Assembly: GCA_902492235.1 (NCBI GenBank)
Contig: CABUKS010000009.1
Coordinates: forward strand, 6,023 to 70,022
Reading direction: 5' to 3'
From: an uncultured Collinsella sp.
GTDB taxonomy: Bacteria > Actinomycetota > Coriobacteriia > Coriobacteriales > Coriobacteriaceae
DNA: 64,000 nt
Below the pieces are notes generated by a model. It made no database searches. It saw only the letters and a list, made by a program, of their open reading frames with translations, and had not been told where the DNA came from. How positions within the stretch are numbered: the stretch's first letter is position 1; each line of letters starts with the position of its first letter. Of this stretch, positions 25,024-32,710 are shown piece by piece. The translations under genes and the position numbers were made by a program.

Positions 25024-25345
25024 CGCCGGCGAGGGCGGCATCAAGCCTGCGGGCGAGAACAAGCCGCTCGGCGCGCCGCGTGGCAAGCGTCCGCGCATCC
25101 GCGTGAGCTGCGTGGACCAGCTGGGTGCGTGCCGCTGCCACCACGGTCACAAGCCGGGCGACGTCTTTGACTTTGACCGAGATCGCGGCAAGATGTGCGC
25201 CATGGCCTGCCACGTGGGCTTTCCCTATATCGATATCCTGCGCTATGGCGGGACCGTGCCTGGAAACGAGCCCGGCACGGCAAAGTTCTGCTGCCCCGAA
25301 GTCGATACGCTGAACGTCTGGCTTGCCGAGATCGTCGACAAGTAG
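25016..25345 (+). CDS. TIGR04076-like Cys-rich protein coupled to B6 kinase
   Basis: This 109-residue soluble protein has a basic, disordered N-terminal 28 residues and a Cys/His-rich core. Cysteines lie at 32, 39, 41, 61, 65, 92 and 93, in VSCVDQLGACRCHHGHKPGD, KMCAMACHVGFPYIDILRYGG and FCCPE. This pattern resembles the uncharacterised TIGR04076 family. The Cys/His spacing suggests a bound metal, which is an inference. The ATG lies inside the end of the kinase gene (ATGAGTAA overlap), implying a shared pathway. No function is assigned. Confidence 0.75.
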   Translation: MSNAGEGGIKPAGENKPLGAPRGKRPRIRVSCVDQLGACRCHHGHKPGDVFDFDRDRGKMCAMACHVGFPYIDILRYGGTVPGNEPGTAKFCCPEVDTLNVWLAEIVDK

Positions 25346-25346
25346 T

Positions 25347-25470
25347 CGAGCGTGGATTTTCTCCCACCGAGATAATGAGCGTGGATTTTCTCCCGTTTAG
25401 GGCGCACTTGAACGCTCAAAGTGGGAGATTTTCCACGCTCGTTTTTCATGTGGGAGATTATCCACGCTCG
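25347..25470. repeat. Four-unit 21-bp repeat, two direct and two inverted copies
   Basis: Units at 25347-25367 and 25377-25395 read GAGCGTGGATTTTCTCCC; units at 25421-25441 and 25450-25470 read GTGGGAGATT(T/A)TCCACGCTCG in reverse. They pair as nested hairpins between converging genes and may terminate both. Spacing and orientation are unlike a CRISPR. Confidence 0.7.
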
Positions 25471-25506
25471 TTTCGCGCCGAAGGCGTGGCCCGCGGCCTC
25501 GCTTGC

Positions 25507-25956
25507 CTACAGCTGCTCGAGCATGGACGTGCAGCCGGCGAGTACGTCGCGGTACGTGGCATCGAAATTGTCGGTGTACCAGGGATCGGCCACGTCGCCG
25601 GGACACTCGGTCCAATCGAGCAAGCGCGTAATCTTTCCGTCGGGGCCTGCGTCGCCAAAGATGCGACGCAGGCCCCGCGCGTTCTCAGCATCCATATAGA
25701 CAATGTGGTCCCAGTCGCCATACTCCGCGCGACGCACCTGACGCGCGCGATGTGCGACGACGGGAATCCCGACTTCGCGCAGCTTGGCGACCGTGCCATG
25801 ATGCGGCGGGTTGCCAATCTCCTCAGTTGAAGTCGCCGCGGAATCGATGACAAATTCGCCCGCGCGCCCGGCGCGCCGCACCAGCTCGGTAAACACCGAC
25901 TCAGCCATCGTCGAGCGACAGATGTTCCCATGACAGATAAACAGTACGCGTTGCAT
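25507..25956 (-). CDS. Low-molecular-weight protein tyrosine phosphatase
   Basis: This 149-residue cytoplasmic phosphatase begins MQRVLFICHGNICRSTMAE, giving the CX5R loop (CHGNICR) with nucleophile Cys and phosphate-binding Arg. The general acid lies in VADPWYTDNFD near residue 127, as the family requires. Such enzymes dephosphorylate tyrosine kinases or arginine phosphates, often in surface polysaccharide control; no partner kinase is nearby. The ATG at 25956 was chosen over an upstream one at 26013 because conserved sequence begins there. Confidence 0.92.
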   Translation of the reverse strand: MQRVLFICHGNICRSTMAESVFTELVRRAGRAGEFVIDSAATSTEEIGNPPHHGTVAKLREVGIPVVAHRARQVRRAEYGDWDHIVYMDAENARGLRRIFGDAGPDGKITRLLDWTECPGDVADPWYTDNFDATYRDVLAGCTSMLEQL

Positions 25957-26016
25957 AGGGCGATACCTTTCATATAGAAGGCTGCTAAAGAGTCGAAGCC
26001 GGGCGCATGCCAAGTT

Positions 26017-26766
26017 TTATTTCTTGGCCAGTTTGAAGTAGCGCTCAAATATCAATTCGAAAACGTAATAGAACATCAATCGACTGTCGAGGTCCATGCT
26101 GCCCAAGCGGATTTCTTTTTGCACGGTGTAGATAGGGTAGTCGGCTAGTTTCGAGAGAGAATTTCGAGAAAAGCCGGTGAGCGTGACGACCTTGCATCCG
26201 CGCGTTTTGGCTATCGATGTGGCGTCAATAGACACCTGCGTCTCGCCGCTTACGGAAACGCTGAAGACCAGGTCGTTTTTGCCGAGGAGTTCTGCGTAAT
26301 GCCTCATGACATGGCGTTCACTGAGCGTATCGGTGTTCTTGCCCATTATTTTGAGCTTTTCAGCCATTTCGAGGCACGGGTACTTCGAAAAGCCCGAGCA
26401 GAAGAACACGATATGCGAGGCGTCCTGGATAAGACTCACGACCGAATCGATGACCCGGTCGTTAAGCAGATCTTTGGTCTGTACGAGCTGGGTATCAAGA
26501 GGAAGCGCCTCGATAGTGAATCGATTGCGGTCGAGCGAGGCGGAATACGATTGTTTGAGCTCTGTAAACCCCGAGAAGCCAAGCTTGTGAGCAAGCCTGA
26601 CGATTGTATTGGGAGCGACGAAGAACCGTTCAGCAACGCTCTTAAGCGTGACATCGTCAATATCATCACGCAGCTCGATGATGTAGCGCATGATCTCGCT
26701 TTCGAGATCGTTGAGCTTGCTCTCGCCAGCTCGCACATGATCATAAAAAGATTCTTGATCTTTCAT
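26017..26766 (-). CDS. RpiR/MurR-family regulator (cassette 1)
   Basis: This 249-residue regulator has an N-terminal HTH_6 domain (SEIMRYIIELRDDIDDVTLKSVAERFFVAPNTIVRLAHKLGFSGFTELKQ). A SIS phosphosugar-binding domain follows (ASHIVFFCSGFSKYPCLEMAEKL and LVFSVSVSGETQVSI). The ATG at 26766 begins the conserved region; a longer frame to 26958 reads through non-conserved sequence. It is divergent from a GH4/PTS operon and probably senses its phosphorylated sugar and controls that operon. Confidence 0.9.
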   Translation of the reverse strand: MKDQESFYDHVRAGESKLNDLESEIMRYIIELRDDIDDVTLKSVAERFFVAPNTIVRLAHKLGFSGFTELKQSYSASLDRNRFTIEALPLDTQLVQTKDLLNDRVIDSVVSLIQDASHIVFFCSGFSKYPCLEMAEKLKIMGKNTDTLSERHVMRHYAELLGKNDLVFSVSVSGETQVSIDATSIAKTRGCKVVTLTGFSRNSLSKLADYPIYTVQKEIRLGSMDLDSRLMFYYVFELIFERYFKLAKK

Positions 26767-26855
26767 AAGATGTTTCAGCCCCTCGCACCTCGTCGTATAT
26801 ATGGTACCGCTTTGTGTTGCCAGGTGAGAAATCGGTAATCGGTCAAGATTGCCTA

Positions 26856-26874
26856 TTGCCCATGAACTGGGCAA
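26856..26874. promoter_or_regulatory. Perfect palindrome in cassette 1 control region
   Basis: TTGCCCA-N5-TGGGCAA lies between the divergent RpiR and GH4 genes, about 190 bases before the GH4 start. Symmetry and position suggest a regulator operator. The rest of the 298-base gap shows no gene. Confidence 0.4.
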
Positions 26875-27064
26875 ACGCGCGTGTCTGCCTACACATATCT
26901 GTGTCGTGAGCGAAATCATGTGTTCCCGTTTCGCATTGGCCCACACGGGGACTCTCAAATGACCTTATGTCGCAAAATATCAATCGAAACGAAGCAAGCC
27001 GAGGACAACCGCGGAGCCCAAGGTCTTCGAGAACACCGATCAGCCAACCCTGGAGGGACGGAAC

Positions 27065-28390
27065 ATGAAGGATAAGCTCAATATTGTGATCGTTGGCGGC
27101 GGCTCCACGTGGTGCCCTGGCATTCTTAAAGCCCTGACCAAGCACATGGACATTCTGCCGCTGAACCGCGTGATGCTCTATGACATCGATGCCGAGCGTC
27201 AGCGTCCGATCGGCGAGTTTGGCAAGATCCTCTTCGCTGAGGAGGAGCCCGGTGTGGAGTTTGGTTACACCACCGATAAGGACGAGGCTTACACCGACGT
27301 CGACTTTGTGCTCTGCCAGATTCGTACCGGCGGCTACGAGATGCGTAGCAAGGACGAGAAGATTCCGCTGCATATGGGAATCATCGGTCAGGAAACGGTG
27401 GGCCCTGGCGGCATGGCTTACGGTATGCGCTCCATGCATGACATGGTTGAGATCGTCAACGACGTTCGCGCTCATAGCCCGGAGGCGTGGATTATCAACT
27501 ACACCAACCCGGCTGCTATTGTGGCATATGGTCTCGAGCGCGTCCTGCCCGATGAGCATCGCGTCCTCAACATCTGCGATCAGCCCGTCAACCTCATGCG
27601 CTCTTACGGTCGCCTGCTCGGTCGCGATATGAGCAAGACGGAGCCCGTGTACTTTGGTCTCAATCACTTCGGTTGGTTCAAGCACATCTACGATGAAGAG
27701 GGCCATGACCTCGTCCCGCAGATTAAGGAGTACACGGAGAAGAACGGCTTCCTTCCTGCCGATGCCGAGCAGCGTGACCAGTCCTGGCTTGATACCTACG
27801 CCATGGTCAAGGACATGCTCGAGGACTTCCCCGACTATCTGCCCAACACTTATCTGCAGTACTATCTGTATCCCGAGTACAAGGTCGCTCACCTCGACCC
27901 CGACTACACTCGTTCCGACGAGGTCATCAACGGTCGTGAGAAGCGCGTGTTCGCCGAGTGCGAGCGTGTTGCCAAAGTCGGCACCGCAAAGAACTCCTCG
28001 GTTGTGCAGAACGATGCTCATGGCGATATGATCGTGGAAATCACCTCGGCCATTTATCGCAACACCAACAAGACCTTCATTGTCATGGTTCCCAACAACG
28101 GGATTATCGAGGGCATGCCCGATGACGCCATGGTCGAGGTTGCGGCGAGCGTTGGCTCCAATGGCCCGCATCCCTACGCTGTCGGTAAGATTGGCACCTT
28201 CTATCGCGGCCTTATGGAGAACCAGTACGCCTATGAGCGTCTGACTGTTGAGGCTTGGATGGAGGGCTCCTACGAGAAGGCCCTGCAGGCACTCACGCTT
28301 AATCGTCTGGTCGGTGACGCAAAGAAGGCGCGTAAGGTGCTCGATAAGCTCATCGAGGCCAATAAGGATTACTGGCCGGAGCTTAAGTAG
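27065..28390 (+). CDS. GH4 6-phospho-alpha-glucosidase-like hydrolase (cassette 1)
   Basis: This 441-residue enzyme belongs to glycoside hydrolase family 4, which cleaves phospho-sugars by an NAD+ and Mn2+ dependent redox mechanism. The NAD fold is IVIVGGGSTWCPG. IIGQETVGPGGMAYGMRSM and WIINYTNPAAIV follow, and FGLNHFGWF supplies the metal-binding Asn/His. The region around NICDQPVNL corresponds to the CDMP metal/specificity motif of GlvA/MalH-type enzymes but reads CDQP, so specificity may be shifted. GGAGGG precedes the ATG. It is the first gene of an operon with a PTS permease, pointing to PTS-imported alpha-glucosides. Confidence 0.9.
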   Translation: MKDKLNIVIVGGGSTWCPGILKALTKHMDILPLNRVMLYDIDAERQRPIGEFGKILFAEEEPGVEFGYTTDKDEAYTDVDFVLCQIRTGGYEMRSKDEKIPLHMGIIGQETVGPGGMAYGMRSMHDMVEIVNDVRAHSPEAWIINYTNPAAIVAYGLERVLPDEHRVLNICDQPVNLMRSYGRLLGRDMSKTEPVYFGLNHFGWFKHIYDEEGHDLVPQIKEYTEKNGFLPADAEQRDQSWLDTYAMVKDMLEDFPDYLPNTYLQYYLYPEYKVAHLDPDYTRSDEVINGREKRVFAECERVAKVGTAKNSSVVQNDAHGDMIVEITSAIYRNTNKTFIVMVPNNGIIEGMPDDAMVEVAASVGSNGPHPYAVGKIGTFYRGLMENQYAYERLTVEAWMEGSYEKALQALTLNRLVGDAKKARKVLDKLIEANKDYWPELK

Positions 28391-28419
28391 CTAGTTCTAC
28401 AGTGCATGATAACTGTTAT

Positions 28420-28458
28420 GGGGCGTGTGGATTGTAGAGCTGCACGCCCCGTTTCTTT
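28420..28458 (+). terminator. Intercistronic hairpin between GH4 and PTS genes
   Basis: GGGGCGTG / CACGCCCC with GTTTCTTT after the stem makes a terminator-like attenuator inside the operon, 29 bases past the GH4 stop. It could lower PTS expression relative to the hydrolase. Confidence 0.65.
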
Positions 28459-28472
28459 AAGAGGGGTATCCC

Positions 28473-30035
28473 ATGAACAAAGATGAGCTGCTGGCAAAGT
28501 TCCAGCGCCTGGGCAAAGTCCTCATGACGCCTGTCCTGATCCTGCCAATCGCCGGTATCCTTCAGGGCTTTGGTAATGCCTTTACCAGCCCCACCCTTAC
28601 GGCAGCTGTTCCCTGGCTTGCTGCTCCGGGCTTTGCGATTTTCTTTTCGATTCTTAAGGCCGCAGCCGGCATCGTTATGAACAACATCCCGGTTATCTTC
28701 TCGATTTGTCTCGCCTATGGCTTCGCCAAGTCCGAGAAGGCTACCGCGGCGCTTTGTGGCTTTTTGGGCTACATGTGCATGAACTCCGTGATGGGCACGT
28801 TCCTTACGGCGACTGGCGTTATCGATCCCGCGAATCTTACGACGGGCCAGAGCACGATTCTCGGTATCACCACGCTCGACACTGGCGTTATCGGCGGTCT
28901 TCTGGTGGGTGCAATCGTCGCATGGTTGCATAACCGTTACTACAAGATTGAGCTGCCTGCCGTGTTCTCCATCTTCAACGGCACGCGCTTTATCCCGGCG
29001 GTAACGCTGCTCTCATGCAGCATCCTCGCATTGGTCATGTCCTTTGTTTTCCCGTTTATTCAGAACGCTCTCGGTGCGCTGTCCGAGTTCATCAAGACTA
29101 CGGGTGCCTTTGGTGCATTTGTCTACGGCGCCGGCGAGCGCATGCTTCTGCCTTTTGGCCTGCATCACTTTGTCTATTTGCCGTTCTTCTTCACGTCGCT
29201 CGGTGGCGTCGAGACCATCGACGGCCAGACTGTTCAGGGCGCTATCAATATCTACAACGCGATCCTGGGCTCTCCCAGCACGCCGTTTAACATCGAGGTC
29301 AGCCGTTTTGTCATGAACGGCAAGGTTATCTTCGCCATGTTCGGCCTGCCCGGCGCTGCACTCGCCTTCTACAAGACGGCACTTCCCAAGAACAAGAAGA
29401 AGACCGCAGCGCTCATGATCGCCATCGTGGTGCCTTGCATCCTCTCCGGCATTACCGAGCCGCTCGAGTACTCCTTCCTGTTTATCGCACCCATCCTCTA
29501 CGTGTTCCACGCTCTCATGGCTGGTCTTGCTTATGCGCTGACCTATATCCTGCAGTTCAACGTGGCCGGTTCCGCGTCCTTCGGCGGCCCGCTCCTGTCG
29601 TTGATCTTTAATGGCATCATGGGCGCCGCAAAGGGTTCCAACTGGCAGGTTATCCTGTTCCTCGGCCCCATCTACTTCGTGGTGTACTACTTCGTCTTCA
29701 AGTTCATCATTCTTAAGAAGGGCCTTAAGACCCCTGGCCGCGAGGAAGAGTCTGACGATGAGGCCGAAAAGGCTCCCAAGACCGTGATCAGCGACCTCAT
29801 TCCCGCCATCGTTGAGGCGGTGGGCGGCGACAACAATATTAAGTCTGTCGAGGCCTGCTTCACCCGTCTGCGCATCCAGCTCAATGACTGTGACAAGGTG
29901 GTTGATGACGCCGAGTTTACCGAAAAGCTCGAAGCGCGCGGCATCGTGCATGTTAACGGTGGCGTGCAGATTGTCTACGGTAATATGGCTTCTAACTACG
30001 CAACTCAGATGCGCGAGCTGCTGGGTATGGAATAA
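28473..30035 (+). CDS. PTS EIICB permease, glucose/maltose superfamily (cassette 1)
   Basis: This 520-residue membrane protein has an EIIC domain (about 1-420) with ten or so hydrophobic segments. ERMLLPFGLHHFVYLPFFF is the conserved His loop and GITEPLEYSFLF the Glu loop. A charged linker leads to a C-terminal EIIB domain with phospho-Cys462 in VEACFTRLRIQL. This is the MalX/GlvC type. It imports and phosphorylates an alpha-glucoside such as maltose, using an EIIA-Glc supplied elsewhere, since none is in the window. The coupled GH4 enzyme would hydrolyse the product. Confidence 0.92.
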   Translation: MNKDELLAKFQRLGKVLMTPVLILPIAGILQGFGNAFTSPTLTAAVPWLAAPGFAIFFSILKAAAGIVMNNIPVIFSICLAYGFAKSEKATAALCGFLGYMCMNSVMGTFLTATGVIDPANLTTGQSTILGITTLDTGVIGGLLVGAIVAWLHNRYYKIELPAVFSIFNGTRFIPAVTLLSCSILALVMSFVFPFIQNALGALSEFIKTTGAFGAFVYGAGERMLLPFGLHHFVYLPFFFTSLGGVETIDGQTVQGAINIYNAILGSPSTPFNIEVSRFVMNGKVIFAMFGLPGAALAFYKTALPKNKKKTAALMIAIVVPCILSGITEPLEYSFLFIAPILYVFHALMAGLAYALTYILQFNVAGSASFGGPLLSLIFNGIMGAAKGSNWQVILFLGPIYFVVYYFVFKFIILKKGLKTPGREEESDDEAEKAPKTVISDLIPAIVEAVGGDNNIKSVEACFTRLRIQLNDCDKVVDDAEFTEKLEARGIVHVNGGVQIVYGNMASNYATQMRELLGME

Positions 30036-30063
30036 ACGCCCCAAACACACGATCAAGATTAAT

Positions 30064-30110
30064 ACAGGTCGGCGTCCGATTCTTCAATCGGGCGCCGACC
30101 TGTGCTGTTT
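30064..30110 (+). terminator. Rho-independent terminator of cassette 1
   Basis: Long arms ACAGGTCGGCG..CCGAT / ATCGG.CGCCGACCTGT are followed by GCTGTTTT, just after the PTS stop. Confidence 0.8.
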
Positions 30111-30227
30111 TGGGGCGAATGGGCAAGTACATGATGCGCTTGCTGCTCTCTTTTGGCGCTGCCTATCGTGTATTCGGAAGCCTTGCGATGGTGAGGTGCG
30201 TTCTTTTCGGTCCTAGCGTGTTTGCGG

Positions 30228-31028
30228 CTAGCGCTGCGCCCGAAGTCGATTTGCACAGCTGATATACAGAGCGTTAACCGCGCTTTGTAGGCTCATGCCC
30301 TCTACCAGGGCGGTCGAGTACTCGCTGAGTGACTCCGCGCTTACGGGTAGCAAGAGCTCACGTGCCCCGTTGTTATCGAATGCCATGTTGCTCGATATCC
30401 AAATAACGCGGCAACCTCGCCGCTTGGCCTCAACGTAAAGATTGAAGATATGGCTCGTCTTCCCTGAGAACGATACAAAGACGGTTAGATCGTCGGGTTG
30501 GAGCAGACAGAGCGACGTCTCCTGTCCCTTGACGGAGCCAAATGAGAAGCACAGTCGGTTTACGCGGCTCAGCTTTTCGCAGAGTGAGCGGGCGACGAGA
30601 TTGGAGAATGAGCTTCCGTATACGTAGACATTTTGCGCATCGAGAAGCCAGTCAACGGCCCGCTCGAGTCGATCCTCAGTGAGCAGGCGTTTTGTTTCAA
30701 GCAAAGAGGTCTCTACGATATCGAAATACCAGGGTATATCGATTTGCTTATGAGCCCTTGTCTCGGTTGTCTCACGCTGGAGCCAAGCGTTGAAGTCGTC
30801 AACTTGCTCTTTGAACGATCGAAAGCTCGAGCCGTTTACGCGCCTGCAGAAGCGCGAGATGGTCGCGGGCGATGTATTGCATGCGCGGGCAAGTTCTTCT
30901 ATTGAGAGCTCTGGGACCTCGTCGTGATGGGAAAGGGCGTAGAGTGCGATGTGGGCGTCAAGGCTGCCGCCCTTCTCGACGTCTTCGATACAAGACCTGA
31001 GGTTCGAATAGACCTCGTACATCGACAT
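30228..31028 (-). CDS. RpiR/MurR-family regulator (cassette 2)
   Basis: This 266-residue regulator has an HTH_6 domain (IALYALSHHDEVPELSIEELARACNTSPATISRFCRRVNGSSFRSFKEQV) and a SIS domain (AQNVYVYGSSFSNLVARSLCEKL, LTVFVSFSGKTSHIFNLYVEAKRRGCRVIWISS). It is only distantly like the cassette 1 regulator. GGAG lies before the ATG. Unlike cassette 1, it is the last gene of its own operon, after the GH4 and PTS genes, with a terminator-like hairpin between it and the PTS gene. It likely controls that operon by sensing a phosphosugar. Confidence 0.88.
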   Translation of the reverse strand: MSMYEVYSNLRSCIEDVEKGGSLDAHIALYALSHHDEVPELSIEELARACNTSPATISRFCRRVNGSSFRSFKEQVDDFNAWLQRETTETRAHKQIDIPWYFDIVETSLLETKRLLTEDRLERAVDWLLDAQNVYVYGSSFSNLVARSLCEKLSRVNRLCFSFGSVKGQETSLCLLQPDDLTVFVSFSGKTSHIFNLYVEAKRRGCRVIWISSNMAFDNNGARELLLPVSAESLSEYSTALVEGMSLQSAVNALYISCANRLRAQR

Positions 31029-31048
31029 TCAAATCACTCCAAACAATA

Positions 31049-31083
31049 ATGCCCCGGAGCGGATATGCCATCTCCGGAGCATT
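31049..31083 (-). terminator. Hairpin after cassette 2 PTS gene
   Basis: ATGC.CCGGAG / CTCCGG.GCAT arms with a T-rich minus-strand tail (CATTATTGTTT). It lies between the PTS stop and the RpiR start, so it may partly insulate the regulator gene. Confidence 0.65.
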
Positions 31084-31105
31084 GTGGTGAAGCTATGGGA
31101 CGGAT

Positions 31106-32686
31106 TTATTCCATGCCCAAGTATTCTCTCATTTCGACTTTGTAGACAGAAGCCTTATTGCCGTAAACGATCTGAACGCCGCCGCCAACGTGCACGATGG
31201 CACTGGCGCCGAGGTTTTTGGTGAAGACGCTATCGTCCTTGACTAGGGCGGTGTCTTTGAGGCTGAGCCTCAGGCGGGTGAAGCAGGCGTTGACGCCCGA
31301 GATGTTATCGGCGCCGCCCACGGCATCCACGATCTGCGGGATGAGGTCGCTTACCTGGACAGGTGCCTTGGAGTCGATGGCCGACGTGTCATCCGCTGCT
31401 TGCGTGTCATCATCCTCGCGGCCCGGGGTTTTGAGGTCAAATTTCTTGATAAAGGTGCGGAACAGCACGTAATAGATCCCGAAGCAAGCGATGCCGAGCG
31501 GAATAAGCCAGAACCAGTTGGAGCCTTTGTCGGCGTTCATGATGCCGTTGAAGATCCACGAGAGGAGCGGTCCGCCGAAGGCGGAAGGCCCGGGCACATT
31601 GAACTGTACCAGGTAGGTGAGTACATACGCGATGCCGCACAGCAGGGCGTGGACCACATAGAGTACGGGCGCTACAAAGAGGAAGGAGTACTCGAGCGGT
31701 TCGGTTATGCCCATGATGGCGGCCGGAATGACGGCGGCGATCATGAGGGAGCCGACCTTCTTTTTATTCTCGGGACGGGCACAGTGGTAGATGGCGAGCG
31801 CCGCCGCGGGCAGGCCGCACATGGCGAACAGCACCTTGCCGTTCATGACGTATTTTGAGATGTCGATGTCGTACATCATGCCGGGCGTGTTGAGCATGGC
31901 GTTGTAGATGTTGACAGCACCCTCGACGGTCTGGCCGTCAACCTGGATGCTACCGCCCAGAGAAGTGAAGAAAAACGGCAGGTAGATGAAATGATGCAGG
32001 CCGAAGGGCAGAAGCATGCGCTCGGAGAAGCCATAGATGAACGCGCCAAACACCCCGGTGGAATCGATGAGTGTCGAGGCGGCCTTTAGGCCGGTTTGCA
32101 CAAACGGAAACACGAAGGCGAGCGCAACGCCCACCAGGCTCGCGAAAACGACGGTGAGGGCGGGGACGCAGCGTGTGCCGTTGAAGATGCCGAGCACCGG
32201 CGGAAGCTGCACCTTATAGAATCGGTTGTGGATCCACGCGACTACCAAGCCGATGATGATGCCGCCGAATACGCCGGTGTCGAGTGTGGTTACGCCCAGG
32301 ATGGCGTTCTGACCGGTCTGCAGGTTGGCGGGATCGATGATGCCCAGCAGGATAAGCAGCTGACCCATGATCGTGTTCATGGTCATGTAGCCGATGAAGC
32401 CTGAGAGTGCGGCGGTCGCCTTCTCGGCCTTGGCGTAACCGTAGGCGATGCAGATCGCAAAGAGAACCGAGATGTTACCATTGATAACGTTGCCGGCTGC
32501 TTTGATGAGCGTGCTAAAGATCACCATCGGCTCGGTGCCCAAAAACGGGCAGAGCGAGATGAGGTTAGCATTGGAAAGGGCGGAGCCCAGACCGACCAAA
32601 ATGCCGGAAACGGGAAGGAGGAGGACCGGCGCCATGAGCACCTTGCCGAGTCTCTGGAACTCGCTGTAGAGCTTGCTTTCTTTCAT
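31106..32686 (-). CDS. PTS EIICB permease, glucose/maltose superfamily (cassette 2)
   Basis: This 526-residue paralogue of the cassette 1 permease has the same EIIC (ERMLLPFGLHHFIYLPFFF, GITEPLEYSFLF) and EIIB (VNACFTRLRLSL) landmarks. The linker is longer and acidic/threonine-rich. AAGGA precedes the ATG. Like its paralogue it lacks an EIIA domain and would need a shared EIIA-Glc. It is 24 bases downstream of the second GH4 gene. The two permeases probably take up related but non-identical alpha-glucosides. Confidence 0.92.
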   Translation of the reverse strand: MKESKLYSEFQRLGKVLMAPVLLLPVSGILVGLGSALSNANLISLCPFLGTEPMVIFSTLIKAAGNVINGNISVLFAICIAYGYAKAEKATAALSGFIGYMTMNTIMGQLLILLGIIDPANLQTGQNAILGVTTLDTGVFGGIIIGLVVAWIHNRFYKVQLPPVLGIFNGTRCVPALTVVFASLVGVALAFVFPFVQTGLKAASTLIDSTGVFGAFIYGFSERMLLPFGLHHFIYLPFFFTSLGGSIQVDGQTVEGAVNIYNAMLNTPGMMYDIDISKYVMNGKVLFAMCGLPAAALAIYHCARPENKKKVGSLMIAAVIPAAIMGITEPLEYSFLFVAPVLYVVHALLCGIAYVLTYLVQFNVPGPSAFGGPLLSWIFNGIMNADKGSNWFWLIPLGIACFGIYYVLFRTFIKKFDLKTPGREDDDTQAADDTSAIDSKAPVQVSDLIPQIVDAVGGADNISGVNACFTRLRLSLKDTALVKDDSVFTKNLGASAIVHVGGGVQIVYGNKASVYKVEMREYLGME

Positions 32687-32710
32687 GATGTTCCTTCGAT
32701 GCGCGGGGAG

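Noticed and set aside
25347..25470. CRISPR array
   Set aside because: Only four units, two inverted, with spacers of uneven and short length and no cas genes.
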